NCBI GenBank assembly: GCA_947581865.1
Contig: CANPWA010000020.1
Coordinates: 1-62,495 of the forward strand
DNA: 62,495 nt
Source: an uncultured Acetatifactor sp.
GTDB taxonomy: Bacteria > Bacillota > Clostridia > Lachnospirales > Lachnospiraceae
Direction of reading: 5' to 3'
Shown: positions 18,601 to 27,838 of the stretch, piece after piece
Layout of the letters: every line of letters begins with the position of its first letter
How positions within the stretch are numbered: position 1 is the first letter of the stretch
Made by a program: the position numbers and the translations under genes
Notes under the pieces: model-generated
Seen by the model: the letters and a program-made list of their open reading frames with translations, nothing else
The model's database searches: none
What the model was told of the DNA's origin: nothing

Positions 18601-21501
18601 GAAAAGGTCGCCACGGTGGATGGCAATGGGCTTGTCACGCTGACCGGATATGGAAAAGCGGATATTACCGTCACAACGGCTGACGGCGGGAAAACGGCAG
18701 TCTGCCATGTGGAAGTTATCCGGTCGTTCAGTGAGGAAGAAAAGAAAGAGCTTTCCGCAAGTTTTCTGGAGCTGAACAAACTGACCGTGCTCACCAATGT
18801 GTCTCCCACGGTGGAGGGCATTGCCATAAAGACGCCGGAAGGGTATGAGGCTTCCTGGAAGCGGGCATCCGATGCCATTCTGACAGGGGAACATACCTAT
18901 GAGATCGTCGTTAAAAAAGACGGTTATATGGAAACGGATATTGCCGGTGTGATGATCACGGGTATCACCGTTACGGGCGTCAAGGTCTCCGGAAAGAATA
19001 AGCTCCAGACCGGAAAAGATGCCGTGTACGGAGTACAGATCACAGGCGAGGGAATGAAAGAGGGAGAGACTCTGTCTGCGGCTGATTATGAGCTTCGGTG
19101 GACAACATCCCAGACCTCCGTGCTTTCTGTTAAGAGTGCGGACGGGGATCAGGCAACTGTCGGTGCGGTCAAGGGCAAAAAGACCGCGTCTGTAAAAGTG
19201 GTGCTTGCCCTGAAAAAGGATGGTGTTGCCCTTCCCGTGGGGAACAGCGCGAAAGGGGTCACATGGTTTGAGACTTCCATGGAGGTAAAGACCTATGATG
19301 AAGCCATAGCGGACAAGATCGTGATCACCGCAGCGAAGGGCGATCAGACGGTGGAGCTTGACTCGCTGGAAGAGCTTGCGGACATAGAGGCGCCGTTAGA
19401 GTACCGGCTTACCGCGGAAGTATATGAGGGAGAGACCAAACTGGAGGCACCTTCCCTGAAATGGAGCACCAGTAATCCAAAGACTGCCCAGATCAAGATA
19501 AATGCGGATAAGACAGTGCAGATGGTCGTCAATGAAAAGGGCGCGGCTGTGATCACCGTGACGGCAGACAAAAACGGCGATTACAAGGAGTCCTTCCGGG
19601 TAGTGGTTAAGGACAGCACGCCCAGACTTGAGGAGACATCGGTTGAGATCAACCTCTATCAGATCACCCCTTCGGCTGTGCTGCATTTGTATCCCTCGGA
19701 CGGCTATGCGATCAGCACAGAAAGTCTGAAGATCGTAAACGCAGACGGCACAGAGTCGGAATTTACCATCAGTCAGACGGACGGAGAAGAATATCTTGTA
19801 GGGGTGAAGAACGGTGCGTCGCTGACCGGCGGGAAAAAGAAAGTTTTTGTTTCCGTAACCACAAGCAAACAGGAAGCGGAACCCCACAGACTGCCTCTTG
19901 TGATACAGGTGGGACAGAAAAAGCCCAAGGTGACGATCACCCAGACGGCGGAGGACGCCATCAATCTGTATGAAAAGGATGGAGAAGGGTATGCGGCGGT
20001 CAGTGCGGATGCGCCGTTGAAAGCGATTACCTTTACCCCGAACTCCAATTCCGGCGCGAGACTGGTGAGCGGGCAGAGCGGTGTGGATGAAAACAACAAC
20101 AGGCAGGGATATTTTACTTATCAGGCGGAGGGAGCGGATTCCCGCAGTTATACAAAGACCTCCGCGAAGGGAACGCTGGAGATAACCTTTGACGGATATA
20201 AGCCGGAGGCAGCCTTTAAGAAGACGATCACTTTAAAGACCAACAAGAAGCTTCCTGCCTTTACTGCAGTGCCGTCAAACAGCACGCTGTATCCTTCTAC
20301 CGTCGCGGATCACATGGATATTTTCTTCGGCGTAAAGGGAGAGGACGGCAGTCTTGAGCGCAGCGAAGGATGGAGTGCTGTGCCCGCCAATACTGTCGCC
20401 GGGCTGACGGTTCAGATGGATCAGACCGATGTCGCGGCAAGAGTGACCATGCAGAATAACGCGAAGGGATCGTCCACCCTCAAATTCAATATTACCAACA
20501 CAAACTGGTATGACGGGGTAAAAGCTACGGCGTCCTGCAAACTCACCAAAGGCGCAAAACCCGTACTGGCTTTTTCCAATGCGAATGTGATCTTAAACAC
20601 AAAGTATGTTGGAGGAAATTATGCGCCTCTGGCGATTGGGATGTCTGTCAAAAATTATAACGGACAGACCGTTACCGAGCTGCTCTCGGTAGAAGGGAAA
20701 AAGGCAAAGGACGCGGATGCTTTGAAGGCGCTTGACTTTAGCCTGGGCGGTGACGGAAAACTCTGTATCCGGATCACCGACGGCAGTTATTTTAAGCAGA
20801 AAGCGAAGTATACCTATGTAGTCAGGGTGAATACGGAAGAAAATATGACGCTGGAAGGGACGCTCAATGTCACCGTAGCCGTGGCGTCTGCCACCGTTAA
20901 ATTTAAGCAGAGCGGAAGTATCGATCTGCTGAACAGGGCTGGTTCCCAGATCGTATGCAAGCCGACGTTTGCAAATTACACGGATACAGTGAAAGATGTC
21001 TATCTCTCCGGCGTGGGCGCTGACAGTTTTACCACGGAATTGGAAAACGGCAATATCGTTATCCGGGCCGCTGAGGGTGCGAAAGTCAATGTCAAGACCA
21101 CCTACAAACCTATGCTTTATGTGGAACTGGAGAGCGGAGTCATCCTTCACAACCAGATCAAGATTACACCGAAGCAGACCAATCCCAAGCTTGTCCAAAA
21201 TGTCAAGAAGCTTTCGCTGTTTGAATCCGTCTGCGGTGAACAGTATGCGAAAGAAGTGACCATTGAGCCGGCGCCGGGCAAAGCCGGCACGGCAAGGATC
21301 ACTGATATTGAGCTTGTAAACGGCGGAGATACCTTTGTGTACGAATATCGCGGAGAGGGAACGGGAATGCTGTATGTCTCCGAAAATGCTTCCTCCAAGG
21401 TAAACAAAAATTACAAGCTTACCTTTGCCGTGACATTTGAGGACGCGGGCAGCAACGCGGCTCCCGTGAAGGTAACCGTCACAGTGAACTACAAGAAATA
21501 A
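15649..21501 (+). CDS. Giant BspA-like leucine-rich-repeat surface protein with Ig-like domains
   Basis: This is a 1950-residue exported protein. It has a signal peptide of about 33 residues and an acidic linker rich in Glu, Ser and Asp (residues about 40-100). LRR_5 (BspA type) repeats run from about 125 to 930, in the pattern IGASAFEGCTRLETAVLNEG / LTIPGSVRSIG. A BIG2-like domain lies at about 940-1024 (SLNKTQITAYG, then SSDEKVATVDGNGLVT). More than 900 residues of beta-rich repeats finish the protein. No LPXTG, SLH or membrane anchor is visible, so retention may be non-covalent or it may be secreted. BspA-type LRR proteins are known to bind host matrix and to mediate cell contact. GGAGGAAACC precedes the ATG. 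The C-terminal part resembles that of the protein at 40261-45711. Confidence 0.9.
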   Translation: MKKRIRKTLALLLALAMTAGTLPDYALCVQAAKAGDTIEAEDGQPVMEDGTEEPSGSEAPEETSVEEDSAEQSDEDSTEQSGEEDAPEAAEPVTSGNVSEAGSTLLAVDPVSDYTVSEDGTLTAYTGAGGDLTIPANVKKIAEGVFSKKTGITGVTLPEGLEEIGATAFKGVDFGYTDDRGAKHYGTLTIPGSVRSIGARAFEGCAYLQEVTFSMENEASELVFGRDNLGLYNTFGSCPVLEKAVLPNRMTEVADGMFSKCSSLKTVTIGDGHSRLTKVGDSAFEDCTSLEGIELPGSVETIGASAFDGCTRLETAVLNEGLKTIGNYAFQGAGFGYTDDNGAKRYGTLTIPGSVRSIGGSAFRGCAYLKEVTFSMENEAAELVFGRDNLGLYNTFDSCPVLEKAVLPNRMTDMVDNMFENCSSLKTVTIGDGHSRLTRVGNSTFRNCTSLEGIELPGSVETIGNYAFRNAGFGYTDDNGAKHYGTLTIPGSVRSIGASAFEGCAYLKEVTFSMENEAAELVFGMDATRHCYTFNSCPVLEKAVLPNRMTEMADEMFSNCSSLKTVTIGDGHSRLTKVGNSAFKNCTSLEGIELPGGVETIGESAFKGCTRLETAALNEGLKTIGASAFQDAGFGYTDDNGAKHYGTLTIPGSVRSIGASAFRGCAYLKEVTFSMENEAAELVFGMDATRHCYTFNSCPVLEKAVLPNRMTEMADGMFSNCSSLKTVTIGDGDSGLTKVGDSAFKNCTSLEGIELPGSVQTIGVSAFEGCTRLETAALNEGLKTIGNCAFQGAGFGYKDDDGKAHYGTVTIPGSVQSIGARAFEGCSYLQAVDFVDGTAAVLEFALLYGTYGTNDTFMNCPELQTVLLPERLTVLPVGAFENCPKLEKLYIPKSVKTIQERAIYQCPALTIYGETGSAAEKYASENNIPFKTKDALGFNVTGVSLNKTQITAYGEEAIGSKVQLKAVVEPLTAKNKSVSYSSSDEKVATVDGNGLVTLTGYGKADITVTTADGGKTAVCHVEVIRSFSEEEKKELSASFLELNKLTVLTNVSPTVEGIAIKTPEGYEASWKRASDAILTGEHTYEIVVKKDGYMETDIAGVMITGITVTGVKVSGKNKLQTGKDAVYGVQITGEGMKEGETLSAADYELRWTTSQTSVLSVKSADGDQATVGAVKGKKTASVKVVLALKKDGVALPVGNSAKGVTWFETSMEVKTYDEAIADKIVITAAKGDQTVELDSLEELADIEAPLEYRLTAEVYEGETKLEAPSLKWSTSNPKTAQIKINADKTVQMVVNEKGAAVITVTADKNGDYKESFRVVVKDSTPRLEETSVEINLYQITPSAVLHLYPSDGYAISTESLKIVNADGTESEFTISQTDGEEYLVGVKNGASLTGGKKKVFVSVTTSKQEAEPHRLPLVIQVGQKKPKVTITQTAEDAINLYEKDGEGYAAVSADAPLKAITFTPNSNSGARLVSGQSGVDENNNRQGYFTYQAEGADSRSYTKTSAKGTLEITFDGYKPEAAFKKTITLKTNKKLPAFTAVPSNSTLYPSTVADHMDIFFGVKGEDGSLERSEGWSAVPANTVAGLTVQMDQTDVAARVTMQNNAKGSSTLKFNITNTNWYDGVKATASCKLTKGAKPVLAFSNANVILNTKYVGGNYAPLAIGMSVKNYNGQTVTELLSVEGKKAKDADALKALDFSLGGDGKLCIRITDGSYFKQKAKYTYVVRVNTEENMTLEGTLNVTVAVASATVKFKQSGSIDLLNRAGSQIVCKPTFANYTDTVKDVYLSGVGADSFTTELENGNIVIRAAEGAKVNVKTTYKPMLYVELESGVILHNQIKITPKQTNPKLVQNVKKLSLFESVCGEQYAKEVTIEPAPGKAGTARITDIELVNGGDTFVYEYRGEGTGMLYVSENASSKVNKNYKLTFAVTFEDAGSNAAPVKVTVTVNYKK
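16165..18100 (+). repeat. Near-identical 483-base tandem repeats in the LRR gene
   Basis: The segment encoding (G/D)FGYTDD begins at 16165, 16648, 17062, 17545 and 18028. The spacings are 483, 414, 483 and 483 bases. The short one lacks exactly 69 bases, which is 23 residues or one LRR. The units from 16648 on are close to identical over long stretches, which indicates recent duplication or gene conversion. Confidence 0.9.
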
Positions 21502-21536
21502 CCCCGGTATCGTTTTGGGGTAAAGAGGATTTTACA

Positions 21537-21580
21537 GACAGGTATCACAGATATTGCCGTGATACCTGTCTTATATTTTT
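21537..21580 (+). terminator. Intrinsic terminator of the LRR protein gene
   Basis: A perfect 12-pair stem joins 21537-21548 to 21559-21570, with a 10-base loop and the T-rich tail TTATATTTTTT. Confidence 0.9.
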
Positions 21581-21639
21581 TATTTCAGCTTAATTTTAAA
21601 ATTTTGATCTTGCTGTATGCGCCTACAATGTCGTCCTCC

Positions 21640-21668
21640 TTGACAAATCGTCCTGAATGCGCTAAAAC
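21640..21668 (+). promoter_or_regulatory. Possible promoter for the metal-chaperone gene
   Basis: TTGACA (21640-21645) is followed after 17 bases by TAAAAC (21663-21668). Between it and the start codon lies a small hairpin, GTTAG-TTGAG-CTAAC like. No CsoR-type operator was recognised. Confidence 0.45.
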
Positions 21669-21726
21669 AATATTGCAGTTAGTTGAGGCTAACACATGAT
21701 AATGAAATGATGACGAGGAGGATCTT

Positions 21727-21975
21727 ATGAACAAAATAACAGTCAAAATCGACGGGATGATGTGCGGAATGTGCGAGGCGCATGTTTGCGACGCGATTCG
21801 CGGCGCGTGCCCGGTCAGGAAGGTCACAGCCTCGCATTCGAGAGGCGAGGCGGTCATAATCTCGGAAAACGACATTGATGAGGCAGCCCTGCGCGCGGCC
21901 ATCGACGCAACGGGTTACAGGGCGCTGTCGGTGACGAGCGAGCCGTATAAGAAAAAGGGGCTTTTTGGCAGATGA
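21727..21975 (+). CDS. Heavy-metal-associated (HMA) domain protein, CopZ-like
   Basis: This 82-residue cytoplasmic protein is a single HMA domain. The metal-binding loop is GMMCGMCEAHV, giving the CxxC pair (CGMC) that binds Cu(I) in CopZ and related chaperones. The fold pattern continues with VRKVTASHSRGEAVII and DEAALRAAIDATGYRAL. It ends with a basic tail, KKKGLFGR. GAGGAGGATCTT precedes the start. No copper ATPase or CsoR gene is adjacent, so it is an orphan here. It may serve a pump encoded elsewhere. Confidence 0.88.
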   Translation: MNKITVKIDGMMCGMCEAHVCDAIRGACPVRKVTASHSRGEAVIISENDIDEAALRAAIDATGYRALSVTSEPYKKKGLFGR

Positions 21976-22099
21976 ATCTGATCAAAGCCCCAAAATGTAG
22001 AATCCGTTATATCACGATCCCATTCATTCCCCCCATCATATTTTGGTGGAAAAATCAAAACGCTCATGGTATCATAAAAAGTATACGGAGGAGTGTGTC

Positions 22100-22564
22100 A
22101 TGCAGAGTAAAACATATCCTTTTTACGGAAGCCGGAAAGCAGCCGCTATATCGGCAAAAAACAAGAGATATCCCGGGATCGGCACTCCCTTGGATCTGTA
22201 CGATGCGCTGTCAGAAATATGGTGCCGGGAGACCTGTGCCCCGCGTATGATGGCGGAATGGACGCCGGACAACAGGACCCTGGGACAATGCTCCGTCACG
22301 GCATTTCTCGCGCAGGATATCTTCGGAGGCGAGGTGCGGGGAATGGTCACAAGCAGCGGAGGAATCCATTGTTATAACGTGGTGGACGGCGTGTGCTTTG
22401 ATCTGACCTGTGAGCAGTTTGGAGAGAAGGCAGGGGAGCTGGTCTATGGGGACGATCCGATACAGGAGCGGGAGTCGGCATATCATTTCGGAAAGGATGA
22501 AAAGCGCCAGCGGTATGAACGCCTGAAAAAGGCTTTACAAGAGAAGACATGCTCTAAGCGATGA
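22100..22564 (+). CDS. YunG-like protein of unknown function
   Basis: The 154-residue reading starts at 22100 (MQSKTYPF) after GGAGGAGTGTGTC. An in-frame ATG at 22043 lacks a ribosome site. The segments LDLYDALSEIWCRETCAPR, PDNRTLGQCSVTAFLAQDIFGG and HCYNVVDGVCFDLTCEQFG match my memory of the YunG family of Firmicutes. The order Cys (in GQCSVTA), His (IHCYN) and Asp (FDLT) resembles the triad of papain-like or transglutaminase-like folds. That activity is inference. The protein has no signal peptide. The gene is the last one before the AT-rich restriction-modification island. Confidence 0.75.
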   Translation: MQSKTYPFYGSRKAAAISAKNKRYPGIGTPLDLYDALSEIWCRETCAPRMMAEWTPDNRTLGQCSVTAFLAQDIFGGEVRGMVTSSGGIHCYNVVDGVCFDLTCEQFGEKAGELVYGDDPIQERESAYHFGKDEKRQRYERLKKALQEKTCSKR

Positions 22565-22713
22565 CATAATGATTCCGCCTATTTTTGTTGATATCGGGCA
22601 TCCAAAAGAGGGACTTTGGGTATAACCCAGTTTATCAGGCGAATGGCTTTAATCAAAGCAAATGCTGTTCTCAGGCGGGAGAAAATGGAAAATAGTGACG
22701 GAGGCTATGATCT

Positions 22714-25700
22714 ATGGATGCAAAGGAGCGATTAAAAGCTCTTATTGAAAAATATTTTCAATATAAAAAAGACAAAAAAACAGAAGAACTAAGCGAAGAA
22801 TCAACAAGAGCCTGGATCAACAAGTTTCTGGAGATCTTTCAATGGGATGTTTTGAATATACAACAGGTACGACAGGAAAAAATTGTGGATGATTCTCAAA
22901 AAGATAAGCTTAGTGAGATTAACTCTTTACATTCAAAACCCGATTATTCATTGATGAATGGAACCACGGTTAAAGCTTATCTGGATGCCAAAAAAATCGG
23001 TATTGACATATTCAAAAGTAAGGATGCCGCATTCCAGGTCAGATCCTATGGATGGTCGGCAAGATTACCATGTGCGTTTTTGACAAATTTTGAACAACTG
23101 GTCATTTTTGATTGCCGTTATGTGCCACAAAAAGGGGAAGACGCCGGAGTAGCCGCCAGGCAGATTACCATCGACAATTACATAGCCGAGTTCGACGTTT
23201 TGAATAGTCATTTTAATCGCCTGCTGGTTTATCAGAACAATCTGCAAAAATTGTACAGTTCCGAACAAACAGAAGGCTCTAAAACGCTGGACGCAATCTT
23301 TAATGATTTATTATCCGATTTCCGTATAAGACTGGCAAACGTGTTATATGCGAATAACAGAGAACTTCTTGATGAAGAAGAACTGAATTATTATGTGCAG
23401 ATAATCGTTGACAGAATTATTTTTATCCGCGTCTGCGAATCGAGGAAAATAGAAAAAGAAGGCTTGCTTTTGGAGTTCCTCAAAAAAGATTTTTGGAACG
23501 AATTTAAAAAAAGCTGTTATGTTGATTTTTATAATCATTATGATGGTCCCATGTTTTCAAGAGACAGGAAGTTTGAGCAGATCGTTTTGCCCAATGATTT
23601 ATTTGAATCTTTTATAAACAAGCTATATTATCCTTATCCTTATAAATTTGATGTTATTCCCACAAAAGTAATAGCAAAAATCTATGAGGAATTTCTGGCG
23701 TATTCTCTGAGAGTGAAAGATGGAATGGTTGTCGCAGAGTTAAAAGAGGACTATGTTAAAACCAATGGCGCTATACCGACACATGAATTTATTGCAGACG
23801 CAATTTGCAGGGAAACCATTTTAAGGAAAAAGTACGGAAATTATCAGGATATACTGTCAACCAAAGTGTTGGATCCGTGTTGCGGATCCGGGGTTTTTCT
23901 GCTTGCAGCGTATGAAGCTTTTTCAGATAGAATGATGGATCTTACTTCCGAAAGCAATGAGTGGTGTGTGGTTGAAGACGGCAAAAAATATCTCACTATA
24001 ACCGCAAAACAGGAAATAATGAAACAATGCCTGTTTGGGATAGATTGTGACCCTACAGCGGTTGAAGTCACAAAGATGTCTCTTGCGCTCAAAGTGGCAG
24101 ATGACACAGATGAATTGTATTTGAATGAAATAGGCGTCTTTGGAGAAAAAATTCTCCGGGATATTCATAACAATATTAAAATAGGGAATACGCTTGTCGA
24201 TACGGATATTTCATGTATGGCTAATGAGGTAAAATACATAAGACCATTAAACATCAAAGACATTGCTTTTAAGAAGATATTTGACGAAAAAGGCGGTTTT
24301 GATTATGTGATAGGCAATCCGCCTTATGTGGAAACCAAGCATTTTAAGGCGGCGTCATTGAGGGTACATGATTATCTGCATGAGCATTACAAAACTTTTG
24401 AGGGAAAAGTGGATTTATCTGTTCTATTTATAGAGCGAACCATGGGGCTTCTAAATGCTGCAGGGCAGTTAGGAATGATCATCCAAAGAAGGTGGTTTAA
24501 GACCAATTATGGAAAATCAGCGAGAGCATTTATCATGGACGGATTGCATCTGCATAAGCTGATGGATATTGAAACCAACGCTTTATTTAAGGGAAGAATC
24601 ACATATGTTTCCGTGATGATTCTCACAAAAGAAAAGAATTTAGAGGTTGAGTATGACCTGATCAGGGGCGATGTGCCGGATGTTCAGTTGTATTTTGAAA
24701 ATCCGCCTGCACCTGATCGTATATCTGCGGATTATTTTCTGTCACCTGTATGGGCGCCGGAACAGAAAGCGGTTTTTGATATCAAAAACAAGTATGCAAA
24801 TCGGTATGGAACTATCGGAGAAAATGAAAAAATAGATATTTGTGACGGAATCCAGGCGCTATGGAAAAAAATGTATGATATTGTTGATTATCAGGAATGC
24901 AACGGTGTGGTTACGGGTAAAAATGGTTTTGGAAAGCCCGTTAAAATTGAAAAAGAAATGGTTAAACCTGTAGTTTATAACAGGAAATTCCTGCCATTAA
25001 GAGAAATCGTGCCGGATGCATACAGAATATTTCCATACAAGGGAGAAGATTATAAGACAAAGATCAGCTTTGATGAGGTGAAGGGACAATATCCGCTTGC
25101 CTATAAATATTTGAAAAGTAATAAACGGCTTATCACAGACAAGGTTCGACATAATAGCGGCAAATATTGGCATACTTACACAAGGGAACATAATCATGAT
25201 TCCTTTGAAGGCGCCAAAATCATTGTTCCGATGACCGCAAAGGAGACGTATGCCACTTTTGCTTCAGACAGAGGTCTGTATATGGATAATTCAAATGTCT
25301 GGTTTTTGAAATATCATGGCAGTGATGTAATCGTAATGAAGGCTCTGACGATGATCATCAACTCAACATTGTTTTCTGTATTTGGCAAATGCAGCGCCAA
25401 TCCCGCAAGTAACGGATATTATAAGTTTAACAAGCAATTTTTAGAACCAATACCGCTGCCAAATAAAAAGATAACCAGGTCAAATGATTTGATTCAAAAG
25501 CTTGCCAAGTTATATGACGAGGTCAAATCGCTGTTAAAGGAATATGATAAGGCAAATGAGGTAGATAAAAAATCATACAGGGATATGATGGAAGCAAAAT
25601 GGCAGTCAGTTGATGCTGTCTGCATGGATTTATATGAAATTGAAAATGATGAAAGGATGCTTATCAACGGAATAGGCCGCGTGGAAAGCAGAGTACCGGG

Positions 25701-25716
25701 AGGCGATGAGGAATGA
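22714..25716 (+). CDS. Type IIG restriction-modification enzyme, Eco57I-like
   Basis: This 1000-residue protein fuses an endonuclease to an N6-adenine methyltransferase. The N-terminal PD-(D/E)xK site is P76-D77 followed by D91-A-K93 in the AYLDAKK strand. A helical connector reaches about residue 340. Methyltransferase motif X is near GAIPTHEFIADAI, motif I is DPCCGSGVF (387-395), and motif IV is NPPY at about 535. The rest is the target-recognition region. Size and order match R.Eco57I, about 1000 residues and paired with a separate methyltransferase. The next gene overlaps by four bases (ATGA) and encodes such a methyltransferase. GGAGG lies ten bases before the start. Base composition is AT-richer than the flanks, consistent with horizontal acquisition. 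The target sequence cannot be predicted. Confidence 0.9.
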   Translation: MDAKERLKALIEKYFQYKKDKKTEELSEESTRAWINKFLEIFQWDVLNIQQVRQEKIVDDSQKDKLSEINSLHSKPDYSLMNGTTVKAYLDAKKIGIDIFKSKDAAFQVRSYGWSARLPCAFLTNFEQLVIFDCRYVPQKGEDAGVAARQITIDNYIAEFDVLNSHFNRLLVYQNNLQKLYSSEQTEGSKTLDAIFNDLLSDFRIRLANVLYANNRELLDEEELNYYVQIIVDRIIFIRVCESRKIEKEGLLLEFLKKDFWNEFKKSCYVDFYNHYDGPMFSRDRKFEQIVLPNDLFESFINKLYYPYPYKFDVIPTKVIAKIYEEFLAYSLRVKDGMVVAELKEDYVKTNGAIPTHEFIADAICRETILRKKYGNYQDILSTKVLDPCCGSGVFLLAAYEAFSDRMMDLTSESNEWCVVEDGKKYLTITAKQEIMKQCLFGIDCDPTAVEVTKMSLALKVADDTDELYLNEIGVFGEKILRDIHNNIKIGNTLVDTDISCMANEVKYIRPLNIKDIAFKKIFDEKGGFDYVIGNPPYVETKHFKAASLRVHDYLHEHYKTFEGKVDLSVLFIERTMGLLNAAGQLGMIIQRRWFKTNYGKSARAFIMDGLHLHKLMDIETNALFKGRITYVSVMILTKEKNLEVEYDLIRGDVPDVQLYFENPPAPDRISADYFLSPVWAPEQKAVFDIKNKYANRYGTIGENEKIDICDGIQALWKKMYDIVDYQECNGVVTGKNGFGKPVKIEKEMVKPVVYNRKFLPLREIVPDAYRIFPYKGEDYKTKISFDEVKGQYPLAYKYLKSNKRLITDKVRHNSGKYWHTYTREHNHDSFEGAKIIVPMTAKETYATFASDRGLYMDNSNVWFLKYHGSDVIVMKALTMIINSTLFSVFGKCSANPASNGYYKFNKQFLEPIPLPNKKITRSNDLIQKLAKLYDEVKSLLKEYDKANEVDKKSYRDMMEAKWQSVDAVCMDLYEIENDERMLINGIGRVESRVPGGDEE

Positions 25717-27545
25717 AAAAGATGATATCATCCATTCAGGCAAAGTTTCCGGAATGTAATAACCAATCCATAGAAAGAGCGTGTATTTTTTCCTATTTAC
25801 GGAACAAGGATATTATTTATAGAAACAGTGAGGTCCTATGCTCTTTTCTTGACGGGAATGCCTCAGACTATGAGATGATTGCGGACTACATTGATGCCAG
25901 TGCTGTTATCAAAGACCTGGATGACCTGATCGTGGCATTTGAACTGCTGGTGGATTCCAGTGAAAAAAAGAATAAAGGCGTGGTTTATACGCCGCCAGCC
26001 ATACGCGATTACATATCGCAAAAAGTAATCGGTAATGAAAAGATTCCGGTATTGATTGATCCGTCCTGTGGATGTGGAGCGTTCCTGATATCATCTGTAA
26101 AAACTATAAAGAATACGCATGATATTTCCTACAGCGATTTATATGCAGATTATATCTATGGTGCGGATATAGATGCGCATAGTATAGAAAAATGCAAGGT
26201 TTTGCTTAGTCTTCTTGCGCTTGAAACGGATGGGGAAATAGTCAGTGATTTTCCTAATCTGTTTGTCTGCAATTCTCTGGAATATTTTGACACGGATGAA
26301 TATCAGCATATCTTTGACGCAGTTGTGGGCAATCCTCCTTATGTGCGGGCAAGGAATATAAATATGGATGTCAAAAGCTCGCTTGGGAAATGGGAGGTGG
26401 TTACCGGAAATGTTGATCTCTATATACCGTTTTATCAGCTGGGCATGGAATTGCTAAAACCGGATGGGAAACTGGGGTATATCTCGCCTAATACTTTTTT
26501 GCAAAGTGTTAATGGGAGAGGTTTAAGGAATTATATCAGGGACAAAAAGATGTCCGCGCGGATCATCAACTTTAAGGGTGAGCAAAAATTTCAGGGAATA
26601 ACAAACTATACATGTATTGTTATGCTTGGCATGGAAGAACATTCACAAATTGAATATGCGGTATGCAAAGATGACTGTCTGGAGGAATGTCGGTATACGA
26701 GTTACGACATCAGCTCCTATGCGGATAATCAGACATGGAGATTTGGGAATCAAGATGTGGACAGGCTGATATATAAGATTGAGCATCAACCAAATAAATT
26801 GGATGATTACGGTATTAGAAACGGTCTGGCAACGCTTTGCAATGATCTGTTTTTCTTCACAAGTAGTAAAGAGGATGAAAAATACTATTATCGGACATAT
26901 CATGATAAGATGTATAAGATTGAAAAAGAAATCTGTATTGATGTTGCAAAACCAAATATAATGCGATCGGAGACGGATCTTGCAGAGAAATGCGAGAAGG
27001 CTATTTTTCCATATGTAAATGGAACTGTCATACCTGAAAGCAGGATGCAGACATTGTATCCGTACACATATGGATTTTTAAAAGAATACAAGGGGAAATT
27101 AGACAGCAGGGATAAGGGAAAGACAGATCATTATCCGGCATGGTATGCGTATGGGCGCACCCAGGGTATGAATAACACAGGACGGAAAGTATTGGTGCCC
27201 TACATGGCGGATCGGGGAGTAGCTATTATTTCGGAAAAAGAAGACTTATTATTCTACTGCGGTTATGCTGTGTTCGCCAAAGACGAGAGGACATTGCTGC
27301 TCTTGAAGTATTTTATAGAATCAGATGTATTTTGGTTCTATATCAGGATGACGAGTAAGCCATATTCCAAAGGGTTTATGGCCTTAGCCAAAAATTACAT
27401 AAAAAACTTTGGCATTCCATCTTTAACGGACTATGAGGAGGAGTCTGTTTTAACACTGCCTTCAGAGGAAAGGGAAAAATTTATTGCGGAACTTTATAAT
27501 TTGAATTATCATGAAGTCAAACGGTATATTGAATTAGCTTCATAA
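25713..27545 (+). CDS. N6-adenine DNA methyltransferase, partner of the Eco57I-like enzyme
   Basis: This 610-residue methyltransferase has motif X-like GVVYTPPAIRDYI, motif I DPSCGCGAF and motif IV NPPY (in FDAVVGNPPYVRARN), then a C-terminal recognition region with KGFMALAKNYIKNFGIPS. No PD-(D/E)xK nuclease is visible. In Eco57I-type systems the separate enzyme methylates the second strand of an asymmetric site that the bifunctional enzyme cannot fully protect, and this gene fits that job. It starts inside the stop of the preceding gene (ATGA overlap), so the two proteins are translationally coupled. Confidence 0.9.
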   Translation: MKKMISSIQAKFPECNNQSIERACIFSYLRNKDIIYRNSEVLCSFLDGNASDYEMIADYIDASAVIKDLDDLIVAFELLVDSSEKKNKGVVYTPPAIRDYISQKVIGNEKIPVLIDPSCGCGAFLISSVKTIKNTHDISYSDLYADYIYGADIDAHSIEKCKVLLSLLALETDGEIVSDFPNLFVCNSLEYFDTDEYQHIFDAVVGNPPYVRARNINMDVKSSLGKWEVVTGNVDLYIPFYQLGMELLKPDGKLGYISPNTFLQSVNGRGLRNYIRDKKMSARIINFKGEQKFQGITNYTCIVMLGMEEHSQIEYAVCKDDCLEECRYTSYDISSYADNQTWRFGNQDVDRLIYKIEHQPNKLDDYGIRNGLATLCNDLFFFTSSKEDEKYYYRTYHDKMYKIEKEICIDVAKPNIMRSETDLAEKCEKAIFPYVNGTVIPESRMQTLYPYTYGFLKEYKGKLDSRDKGKTDHYPAWYAYGRTQGMNNTGRKVLVPYMADRGVAIISEKEDLLFYCGYAVFAKDERTLLLLKYFIESDVFWFYIRMTSKPYSKGFMALAKNYIKNFGIPSLTDYEEESVLTLPSEEREKFIAELYNLNYHEVKRYIELAS

Positions 27546-27838
27546 CTTTGTGAATAAGTTTCTGCTGTTTACCTATTTCATAGAACATGCTGAAAATAAC
27601 GCTGTGTAGAGTTGGAAAAGGAAAATTAGGCAGGAAACACTCATTCAGGAAAGAGACATTAATCTTCATCAATGGAAAAACAAGATGCATATTACTGGTA
27701 ATATATTTCAATATTATTTGAGGTTTTTTAAGATGTTATTTTATGAAGAAATTAAAAGTAGAAAATGCCATAGTTACTCATAACCTCAAAACATAAATTT
27801 CAGTACATAAATATTTAACAATACTAGGAGAAAATAAT
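27546..27838 (+). other. AT-rich spacer with a long-range inverted repeat
   Basis: This stretch of about 290 bases separates the methyltransferase from the STAND gene. It has no convincing coding frame. TTTGAGGTT (27717-27725) and AACCTCAAA (27782-27790) are exact inverted repeats 56 bases apart, with AT-rich sequence between them. They could be an operator pair or a stem that frames a promoter. ACTAGGAGAAAATAAT at the end is the ribosome site of the next gene. Confidence 0.5.
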